Shown here: one piece after another, positions 11,877-21,005 of the stretch
How the letters are laid out: each line of letters opens with the position of its first letter
Position numbering within the stretch: the first letter of the stretch is position 1
DNA from: Hanleya hanleyi
Taxonomy: Eukaryota > Mollusca > Polyplacophora > Lepidopleurida > Hanleyidae
NCBI GenBank assembly: GCA_036873755.1
Contig: JAVTVY010037142.1
Coordinates: 62,001-126,000, forward strand
Reading direction: 5' to 3'
DNA length: 64,000 nt
Translations under genes and position numbers: made by a program
Notes under the pieces: generated by a model
Told to the model about the DNA's origin: nothing
The model's database searches: none
Seen by the model: only the letters and a program-made list of their open reading frames with translations

Positions 11877-12658
11877 TATGGAAGCCGGATGCGGCCAATC
11901 TCGTCTTTTCGTTTTTTCGCCTTTGATAACGCACGGCGCGAAAAAACGAAAAGACGAGATTGTGTTGAATTTCGCGAGATTTTGCCTTTTTCTCGTCTTT
12001 TCGTTTTCTCGTTTTCTCGTGTTTTGATAACGCGCGGCACGAAAAACCGAGATTGCAAGGCGAAAAGACGAGCAAACGAGGGCCAGAAATCTCGTCTTTT
12101 CGCCGCGTTTTTTCGTTTTCTCGCGTTATCAAAAGGCGAAAAAACGAGAAAACGAAAGAACGAGAAAACGAAAAGACGAAAAAACGAGAAAACGAAAAGA
12201 CGAGAAAACGAAAAGACGAAAAGACGAAAAAACGAGAAAACGAAAAAACGAGAAAACGAACCAATCTCGTCTTTTCGTTTTTTTTTGTCTTTCGTTTTCT
12301 CGTTTTTTCGCCTTTTGATAACGCGAAAAAACGAAAAAACGAGATCGGGTCGAATCTCGTGTTTTCGTTTTTCTCGTTTTTTCGCCTTTTGATAACGCGA
12401 GAAAACGAAAAAACGCAGCGAAAAGACGAGATTTCTGGCCCTCGTTTTCTCGACTTTTCGCCTCGCATTCTCGTCTTTTCGCCTTGCAATCTCGTGTTTT
12501 CGTGCCGCGCGTTATCAAAACACGAGAAAACGAGAAAACGAAAAGACGAGAAAAAGGCAAAATCTCGCGAAATTCGACACAATCTCGTCTTTTCATTTTT
12601 TTCGCGCCGCGCGTTATCAAAGGCGAAAAGACGAGGTTGGCCGCATCCGGCTTCCATA
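11877..12658. mobile_element. 782-bp palindromic element built from cgaaaa/gacgag words
   Basis: The outer ends TATGGAAGCCGGATGCGG and its reverse complement are perfect. The arms mirror each other almost completely around about 12270. GTAATA flanks both sides (11871-11876, 12659-12664), fitting a 6-bp target duplication; a TA duplication is an alternative. The body is low-complexity words such as ACGAGAAAACGAAAAGACG. Seven copies of GATAACGC stand at 11925, 12026, 12123(-), 12317, 12391, 12509(-) and 12611(-), so smaller hairpins nest inside the large one. ORFs of up to 281 codons rich in K, R, E and F exist in several frames on both strands only because the words lack stops. Confidence 0.85.
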
Positions 12659-12975
12659 GTAATACGTCATTTTTACCAGAAAGGGTCTGACGAGGTTACG
12701 CGGAGTGAACGGTATGGGGTCCATCAGTGAAGGTAAGGCAAAGTAAGGCAGTTACGCCGTAGATTTTGGAGTGATATACAGGAGGTAGGAGAAATTGACG
12801 ACGTCTGGCAACTAAAAAGCAACCATATGACTCCACAGAAAATTTTCTCTAGGCACCTCACATTCAGAACTGAGAATTTGGTGGGTTCTCTACGTAGAAG
12901 ATGGAGAAAGTGAGTTGCGCTGAGAAATTCAAATTGCTTTGCCACAGGAAATACTGTCCCTTACCAAAAAATCCT

Positions 12976-13280
12976 ATAGGATCCAATGGGACAGATGATC
13001 TGTCCTATAGGATCCAATGGGACAGATGATCTGTCCTATAGGATCCAATGGGACAGATGATCTGTCCTATAGGATCCAATGGGACAGATTATCTGTCCTA
13101 TAGGATCCAATGGGACAGATAATTCTGTCCTATAGGATCCAATGGGACAGTTACTTCTGTCCCTTAGGATCCTATAGGACAGATAATTCTGTCCTTTAGG
13201 ATCCTAAGGGATAGAAAAATCTGTCCTATAGGATGGATTATTCTATGCTATAGAACATGTATGTGTCCTATAGGACAGCC
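12976..13280. repeat. Left CCTATAGGA array (31-bp units)
   Basis: Units have TCCTATAGGATCCAATGGGA followed by CAGATGATCTG. About five clean copies are followed by variants to about 13280, where the array decays into isolated TCCTATAGGA words. It lies immediately inside the left TIR. Confidence 0.9.
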
Positions 13281-14399
13281 ATAATATCCATTAAGAATTG
13301 TTTTTGTCCTTCACATGTGACAGTGTGAGGAACCAAACACATTTTACATGCATACATTGTAAAGAAAAGCACATAATAGGTGGAAAATGTGAAAAATCTC
13401 ATAAAAGCAATGTTTTTTTTTATTATTTTTTTCTGCATGATACATTACATATTTACAAATATTGAACATAAGGCAAGAAATCAAAGTATTTTGACTGTTA
13501 TCATTCGCAAATATTAGCACGAGTATGTAAGCTTATATACATGTAATGATATATGATCCAAATGATACAATGCTTCATTGATTAATTTATTGGAAGATAT
13601 TAATTTAGTCCAATTTCTGATACACAAATTAAAACCCAATTTAAACATGTAAATTCTACATTCGGAATTTCTGTAGACTTCTAATTACATCAATCGAGGC
13701 ATCGAGGCAGTAAATCCTAATAGATTAAACAGATTCTGTTTTTTAAATCTCTGTAAAATGGGGTCTTCGATGGAATTTTGGTAACTATGGAAATGGAATT
13801 AAAAATCAGAAAAAGGAGCATTAGCGCATTACCTCGATTTCAGTATTTGTTAGTCCACGGCAGAGATCAGCAAATGTACTATACAATGACATAATAATGC
13901 AATTCTTAAATACAGATTAAGAATATGCATATATATATACAAATACTAACCTGGTAAACAATCTTCTTGAAAACCAAACTTTACATTCGCTTTACTCCAA
14001 AGGAGACAAAAAACATCTAAAGTGATTCATTACAAAATGTTAGTTGACCATGTAATCATTTTAGATGTATATGGTTCTTAACTATTCATAGTTAAGACCG
14101 CAAATAGGAAGTGTCCATACTGTTGTAACCCATCTGATTGTTCAATAAGCTTATTGAGATCAAAATTAATCTCCATTTTTGGACAATCGATCAAGTAAAT
14201 TTGAAGAGTTCATCAAATCTAGAAAATAAAGTATAAGCTTACTATCCGCAGAATTGAATAAATTGGGAATTTTCACCTTATAGTTCAATTGTTTATTGAC
14301 ACAAAATAAATTTCTTCCAATGAATAAAAAAAATATCCCCTCATGGTGGCAACAGATTTCCAGCAGATAAGGCAGCAGATGTAGAAATTTAATTTATTT

Positions 14400-14500
14400 G
14401 ATTGATTGAAATTGTAGTTTAAGGGCCCCTTCCCATACGGATTTCGCGGCCCATCAACTCAAATGTTTTATTTAAATTTCAGGGTACATTTCTTCGTTAA
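14400..14500 (-). repeat. Dispersed repeat A
   Basis: Reverse complement of the 3.5-kb copy: TTGATTGAAATTGTAGTTTA, then CCCATACGGATTTCGCGGCC, then TTTTATTTAAATTTC. It lies inside the 6.9-kb element, so it inserted after or with it. Confidence 0.8.
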
Positions 14501-14880
14501 TTTAAGAAATTACAAGAGTTGAATGTTGGAAAACAGGGGGTAGTCTTCGACATTGTCTAATGTGTTAATTTCCCGACCAAAGATAAAGTGGGCTTATTCT
14601 ACCGGTACGGTACTGCATTAAACTGGTCTGAAATATCATTTCTGCTCGCGCTGTTTCAAATAGTTAATGCTACCATTGTTTACAGATACCGTTAAGACTT
14701 CCATCCGTCGTCTTATGACTTTTCCCAGCGAACCAAACTCCCCCCACAGTGCAATATGATCTTTTATCGGTTCACCCTGATTAACCTGAATGAGCAAACA
14801 GTTATATACCGGCTGTCCTATCAACGGAAATATAATACATATGGTCACATTATGTGTTAAAATTAGTTTTCCCCCATATA

Positions 14881-15285
14881 ATTGTGTGTTAATTATTACC
14901 TCCCCATTTTGGTAGATACAATGACGTCACTGGGGGATTTTCCTCCCTCTGAAAAGTTTACTTTTAACACAGAAGTATATGGAAAAAACTTCAAAAAAGT
15001 ATAGTTCAGAATCCATTTTAGCATGATAATTTGAAGAGATGTACTATCTTTCTCTTCACCAAGTTGTAGAAATTTATCTCAAGTTTGAGCTAAGATTTTT
15101 GGTAAAAACCTGCTACGCTCCATTGAGGCCAAGGTTAAAAATCCATCAGTTGCGCACCGTAATTGATAGAACAGCCGATCTTTGTTGAGAGCTGCTGTTA
15201 CTTCCGTTGCATCTAAAATCGGGATTGTGTGTTAATTAATACCTCCCCATTTTGTTAGATACAATGATGTCACTGGGGGATTTTC
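14881..15285. repeat. Pair of ~62-bp direct repeats
   Basis: 14881-14942 and 15224-15285 share ATTGTGTGTTAATTA, ACCTCCCCATTTTG and GATACAATGA followed by GTCACTGGGGGATTTTC, with four or five mismatches. About 280 bp lies between. This could be a local duplication or the two ends of a small element. The spacer has no primer-binding site that I recognise. Confidence 0.65.
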
Positions 15286-15553
15286 TTGTTGAATTTAGAT
15301 TTTATAATAAAATTAATAAGTTTAATAAATAATTAATTAATAATCAGTCCAATCCAAAGATTTTATAATAAAATTGGACATAATGAAGAAAATAATTTTA
15401 GAAAAATACACCAGTTCTAACATGATTTTCAAGAAAAAAAATGTCCATTAATGAATACTCTACCCTCTTCATTATCACCAATTATATACAGATAATATTA
15501 TTCTATTTTCCTGGTAGTCTATTACATTAATTCCATTAATTCAACAATTTGAG

Positions 15554-15700
15554 GAGAGTTATCTCCCCTGTACCGGTATATTTTGATTGGCCACTGGTGG
15601 CGCCACCATGCTGTCATATGAGAAATTATAACAACAACATGCAGCAGGAAAACAAAGTTGATTTATATGTTAAGCTGAGGTTTAAAGAACTGTATTGCAG
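15554..15700 (+). promoter_or_regulatory. Possible upstream region of the element gene
   Basis: GAGTTATCTCCC at about 15556, an inverted CCAAT box (GATTGG) at 15585 and a non-AT-rich stretch GGTGGCGCCACC precede the first putative exon. The GAGTTATCTCCC word is, from memory, frequent in mollusc DNA. Promoter activity is inference only. Confidence 0.25.
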
Positions 15701-18301
15701 ATGGTGATGCATATGAGTGAAGCTACATGTAGTGATGGTAAGTAAGTTATAAATATAATTATAATGTTATAACTTAAATGGCAAAACAATTCTAATTTCT
15801 AGTTAAACTGACAGAATGTTGTAATGTGGACCCTCTATGAGCTTTAACTATCAACAAGATTCTCTTCATATACTTGGCTTATTAAACAATTGATAATCTT
15901 CTCGGTAACTACTTTAGCACTTAACCTTATATTTGCAGTCAAAATTAATGAAATAAATCAGTTAGCCTCATTCAGCCTGGAATTCACAAAGAAATATCCA
16001 TAACTCAATCCCAGTCTGTCTCAAAATTCCTTTCAGATCTACCCAGGTTGATCCAGGCAGTGTGAATTGCCATTGTTACATTGTCAGCTGGAAAAGCCCA
16101 GGCTTGGGGACCTCATGTGAAGATTGGCCATGCATGCACCCTGAAGGAAATACCCCGGAGGGTGAGATAAATAGGTTATATCACACCACTGCTGTGTATG
16201 TCTGATAGGAAGTTTGAGGGGAGGGGGGGCATGTTAGCTCTCAATAAAGTTGACATCCTCACCTGTTGTTTTGAAATGTTTATCGTTTCCTGCTTATATT
16301 TCCAGAAGATTTGAGAATATTTCCATACCAAAGTTCTGATGAAATCGCAAAAGAATATTTATTAAAATAAATTGATAACAAATACACTGTTGGCATAATC
16401 GATATTTGCTATGATAAAAATGTGACCAGGAAAAGCAGGATAAATTATGATCAGATTTCCTATAAACATGATAACAGGCTATATTTTAATTGTCTATTTA
16501 TTGCACTATTCTTGATCAAGGCTAAGGATTGCTGCATAATTCAATTGTACATCTGTACCCACATCTTGAAAATGAGAACATTTCATGCAACCAATCGGAC
16601 ATGTTCGAGGCGCACATTTCATCGACTCGGAGCACACATGTGATCATGGAAATCATGCAGCGTCTATTGTTGAATTACTTCTTCGCCAAAGAGGAAACAG
16701 CATCAGGCAATATACAACTGGATGACGAACATTGTTAAAATCATATTAGTGTACCTTCTCAATATTTTTCCCAATTGTGATTGCGTTTTCATTTAGCGTT
16801 GATCCATTGCATTCTTATTTAATGACGATATGCAATATAAATTCAAATAACAAATATATCTAAGCAACAATGTTACAATGGATTAAATTTATTTAACTTT
16901 TCAGACGAAGAAGACCACTATTCACACTGGTGGTTTTAAATCCAGGTTGGACCATATTATGGGGCAGAGCAGATATTCTAAGGTAGCTATTGATTTATTG
17001 ATTTTTGATACTGAGTTTGTGTCTTGGATTGAATGTAAATTTCATAATGCCAATTCTCGTAAAGCAAGTAATTACTTGTATTCTACAAGTTGCTGCTACA
17101 AGTCACACTGTGCGAATGGGGCTGTAAACAGAGATGATTCTTAACTAATTGATATATCATGTATTTTGTAGAAGGCTCTGCCAGTTATAGAAGACGACAG
17201 TGATGAGGAAGGAGGTTCTTCGCCGAAACATCAGAAACATATATGCTAATGTAAGTATAAATTACATTATTGACAGTGCACCACATAATGTAACCATACT
17301 ATAGTTTTCGCTATCACATCTACATGTAGCTTTCATTTTTCGTGTTTGCATTTTTCGTGAGTGAAATATAGTCCTATAACAGTCGACCAACACAGGCCAT
17401 ATTCATACAGCATCTGCATTTATTTAACTACAATGTAGTTTGTCATTCAAAAGTCCATGAACTGATCAAATACTTAATCCTTTGTTTCCAGATTTCCGAC
17501 ATCGAGAGTGTTGCTGATGATGATGGCACTCTGCGACAGACATTGAGGAAGAAAACAGGAAGCTACGAGCAGACATTGGCGATCTTCATGAAAAGTCTGA
17601 AAGGTATGTCTGGCTCAGCATTCTTTCTGTATGCAAGATGGCCAAATAAGGGAACAAGATGTATGCATGAATATGTATTTGGAAATATATGGAAGGGTGT
17701 CCTTATACACATATATTCCGCAATAACTATTTTCCAAACAAATTTGCTCAAATGCTTTTCTTCAGATCAGCCATCAGTGGTTTCGCATTTTACACATGCA
17801 TGATTCTCAGCGTAATGAATTATCTCCTTTATAATATAATTACCTCATTTAAATAGCATGAGAATGTACACATGATCTGTATTGTAATTTAACTATCCTC
17901 AATATGTTATGGTGCATTTGCGAATACATTTCTATTGTTTTTTGTTCTCTCATTAGATCTTCCAAGAATGGTTTTGGACTTGTCACAACTTGTGCAGGAA
18001 GTGAAGCAAAGCTGTCAGTGCAATTGTGCTCAGGAGACAACTACCCCAGAGAGACGTCCCTCACCGATGGTACATGCTGCTCCACTTGTACCAGAGTCCT
18101 CTCTATGCCAACTACACAGTCACCAGCTCCATCTCCGTTGGTTGTTCGAACATCAGGTACCCTGGGACAGCAATCTCCAGTTTTCGCCATCTCACAGCAT
18201 ACCACCGAATTAGATGTTGACCTTGTAAGTCATATGTTTTTTTATCATTCATAATAATAAAAGGCTTTATCTATACTCCTTTACAAACTCTTAGCCCAAT
18301 A

Positions 18302-18390
18302 CAAGCGTCTAGTCCGTCATTCATAATTCAGTCGTCGTCTATTAAAGAATATCCGCGTCCATAATCCAAAGACCTATTCCATATCCATAG
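18302..18390 (-). repeat. PLE 3'-terminal fragment (repeat B)
   Basis: AAGCGTCTAGTCCGTCATTC, CAGTCGTCGTC and ATCCGCGTCCATAATCC mark the reversed end of the PLE tail. It lies in the last-but-one intron of the BEN-like gene and is a later insertion there. Confidence 0.75.
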
Positions 18391-19177
18391 GAATGTAATG
18401 ATATATACAGAGAAAGTTAAATTGGGATATCCTTACATAAGTACAATATGTTTAAAACAGTGATACCCGAAGAACAATTTTATAGTGAGTTTAAATACTT
18501 AAAGGGTCTTCTAAAGCTGAATGATCATTTTGGTAGCCTATTGAACAAGTTGATGCTATTTATATTCACGCAGAATATTACAACAGTTATTTTATCATCT
18601 TTCAGGCGGTGGTGTCTGGTAATGTATATCTGCCAAGATGAATACAGAACATTATCCGGAGTGATCCCCGAAAGATGGCCATGGATCTAATGTCAGCTTA
18701 GCATCCCATAAGCCAGGTATTCAAATTAAATTACCCCGCTATAATAAAATGCTGTAATACTTAAATAAGGAGCCAATCAAAGTAAAATTGCCCAAGTATT
18801 AAACTTGGTTACCGACAAACTTGCAGCTGCCTATTTGACTGAGTATATAAATTGGGGTTCCAAGCCGTTGGCAAGTTTAATGCATTTCTTTTCTGCATTG
18901 CAGCCCTGCTTCTAAATGTCTTTTAATCATGTGCTAATTAAATATTTTCTTTCACACCTTTCACTAAAGTACTACCAAAAGAAGTTTCCTGGCAAGGATA
19001 AGACATACAGGATTCTATGAAGGCCAAACTGAATGGCGAACAGAAGTGCTACAGACGGAAGAAGAAGCACAGAGAGGCTCCCCACATCATTCCCCAGTGA
19101 CAACATGGCACACTGATATTATGTCATTCTAATATGTACCCTCTATATTTATGTGTATCCTGCGTTATTTTGTATAC

Positions 19178-19183
19178 AATAAA
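19178..19183 (+). terminator. Poly(A) signal AATAAA
   Basis: AATAAA follows the last BEN-like exon by about 80 bp and precedes a GT-rich stretch. It supports a transcribed plus-strand unit inside the 6.9-kb element. Confidence 0.5.
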
Positions 19184-19547
19184 ATGTCCGTATGCATGGA
19201 TTGGCTTCTGTTAAATGTCTTCATGGGTAACACGTCTTACATGTTACGTAATAGTACCTGTGTGTTATCTGAACATTACTGATCAGTTTCTGTCCAGTAC
19301 ACAGTAATTATTTGATCAGTACTGTTTAGAGAGCAATCACTGCTGTTCCATGTAGTTGCTGTAAGAGGTTATTCCTTTAAAAACTTCAGGACGCTGTGTA
19401 TGTGCCATGACTTCAGCGATACCAGGGACCAGAAGCGAGTTGACCTGATCCATTTTATTTACTGAACTCCACATTTAAAGGTTCACCCCATTTTCAGAAG
19501 AGTACCCTGAAAATAGCTATGGAATATTGCTGAACTTCATAAATCAT

Positions 19548-19880
19548 GCTACAGGACAGTCCTATAGGATTCAATAGGACAGTCCTATAGGGTCCAATAG
19601 GACAGTCCTATGGGATTGCTGTGGGAAAATGTCCTACAGGATCCCATAAGATTTTGCCTATAGGACAGTCCTATAGGACTGTCCTATTAGATCCTATAGG
19701 ACTGTCCTATAGGACTGTCCTATTAGATCCTATAGGACTGTCCTATAGGACTGTCCTATTAGATCCTATAGGACTGTCCTATAAGATCCTATAGGACTGT
19801 CCTATAGGACAATCCTATAGGACTGTCCTATAGGCAAAATCCTATAGGACTGTCCTATAGGACAGTCCTATAGGATTTTT
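19548..19880. repeat. Right CCTATAGGA array (~36-bp units)
   Basis: Repeats of TCCTATAGGACTG and TCCTATTAGATCC alternate in a period of about 36 bp, then shorten to back-to-back TCCTATAGGAC words. They run directly into the right TIR. Confidence 0.9.
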
Positions 19881-19984
19881 TGGTAAGGGGTTACAGTTGC
19901 AGATTAAAGCTAATATACATGAACTGTCCGTCAGTCATACGTTTATCACCGACTATACAGCATTTCTTGGTTTAGCAGATGCAG

Positions 19985-20100
19985 TGGTATATACAGACAG
20001 TAGAATCATCACAGGGATCACTTTTGGTTCTGCTCATGTTTTTTAGAAATATGCAGTCAGTATATTTGTCTGTGGGGCCAAATGACTTCTTATCAGTATG
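19985..20100 (+). repeat. PLE-associated repeat D, distal part
   Basis: AATCATCACAGGGATCACTT, then ATGCAGTCAGTATATTTGTC, TGTGGGGCCAAATGACTTCT and ATCAGTATG. This segment is the best guide to how the 48-bp satellite at 54.9 kb arose. Confidence 0.7.
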
Positions 20101-21005
20101 CCAACATCATTATCCACCACTCTTTTTGTCTTGCGTTTAATACATGTACATATTACCCTGATTCTTCATCATTGTTGAGGTTTGTTAGTAGCATTTTCAG
20201 GGTTAACAGATAGTGTTTCATCGACGAAATATTCTTACAATCCCTAATATTGCTCACTTACTATTATAAAACCTCTCTACATGTTGAACAACTTCTTATA
20301 ATGAAATAGAATTGTGCCTGGAATTAGAATATGACGTTATTTATATATCAACAATTTTATAATCTGATCAGGAAAAAAAGTAAGAAATAAAGAAAGCAGA
20401 GGGTTTTGAGATTGACGCGAAAATATGTAATCTATTTTTTACGAAGTAAGTCGTTTATCCCACATAATCGAAAATATATCAGTGTCTGAATCTTATTAAT
20501 AAATGCACAAGTTCTATCAAAGATATCATCATCACAAAAACTACCTTTCCTAATTCGAAAATCAACGAACATTGTCGCCCGTCATCTGCCGCTTAGGTTC
20601 AAGGAAGAATCCATTGTTGTTATGATGTAAATGTGTGAATGGCACATGCATTTGACTATGGCATGAATCATTGACTGCTTCCAAGCGGCTATAGCCGCAA
20701 GGTTTTCTTCGCCTTGACAGACAGATCGGCAAAACAACTCAGCAACCCAATCTCATTTCTGGACGTTCAAACCATTTAAATCACTGAGAAAATAATGTAT
20801 AAATGGCATGACAATGATCCCAAAACATATTTCTTGAGTTCAGGGTAGCCAAATGCGCTATTACGCTTATAGCATCAGCTTGGATTTTTATTAGGGTCTT
20901 TGTCTATTAGACATATTGCAGCAGTGTTTTGTTTCTACCAAGCAATGTTCTCGCGCGGACCAAGGCAGCCCAGATAGAGACCACTCCGTGTCAAGGTTTC
21001 AAAAC
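20101..21005. other. No recognisable gene
   Basis: AT-rich sequence without supported coding or repeat structure. Confidence 0.5.

Larger units (their letters stand above)
15701..19190 (+). pseudogene. BEN-domain-like split gene, partly decayed
   Basis: Putative exons with GT-AG borders: 15701-15737 (starts ATG), 16037-16161, 16905-16982, 17172-17250, 17492-17603, 17957-18224, 18606-18716 and 18970 to the poly(A) signal; the last acceptor is a weaker AAG. Exons 3-4 read through in phase 0 and give an acidic nuclear-type stretch, VIEDDSDEEGGSSPKH. Exon 5 encodes a possible coiled coil (EEENRKLRADIGDLHEKSE) in one frame. Exon 7 contains VVSGNVYLPR and RSDPRKMAMDLMSA. Exon 8 contains YYQKKFPGKDKTYRIL and, one frame over, KAKLNGEQKCYRRKKK. 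These resemble the start and end of a BEN domain, a DNA-binding or chromatin-protein module. Exon 4 ends in a stop, exon 7 has two, exon 8 has a frameshift, and the middle of the domain is missing. It could instead be an active gene with exon borders I have misplaced. Confidence 0.42.
12958..19889 (+). mobile_element. 6.9-kb element with CCTATAGGA-array TIRs and a gene inside
   Basis: The left end CCCTTACCAAAAAATCC, followed by TATAGGA, is matched in reverse at 19866-19889. Just inside each end is a tandem array containing the self-complementary word TCCTATAGGA: 31-bp units on the left, about 36-bp units on the right. Between them lies a multi-exon plus-strand gene ending in a poly(A) signal. 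No transposase is recognisable, and no clear target duplication is visible (ACTGT outside the left end, GTTAC outside the right). The end structure argues for one transposed unit; a superfamily cannot be given. Confidence 0.65.

Noticed and set aside
11812..12730. ORFs of 163-281 codons rich in K, R, E and F on both strands
   Set aside because: They lie in the palindrome of simple words; open frames on both strands at once reflect lack of stop words, not selection.
12976..13280. CRISPR-like regular array
   Set aside because: Units are contiguous tandem copies without unique spacers, and the genome is clearly eukaryotic. The same applies to the 21-, 24-, 28-, 48- and 58-bp arrays.
14881..15285. 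Solo LTR pair or small LTR retroelement
   Set aside because: The repeats are only about 62 bp, lack TG...CA ends, and the spacer has no primer-binding site or coding sequence.
12958..19889. PiggyBac assignment for the CCTATAGGA element
   Set aside because: The ends start with CCC, but there is no TTAA on either side and no DDD transposase is seen.
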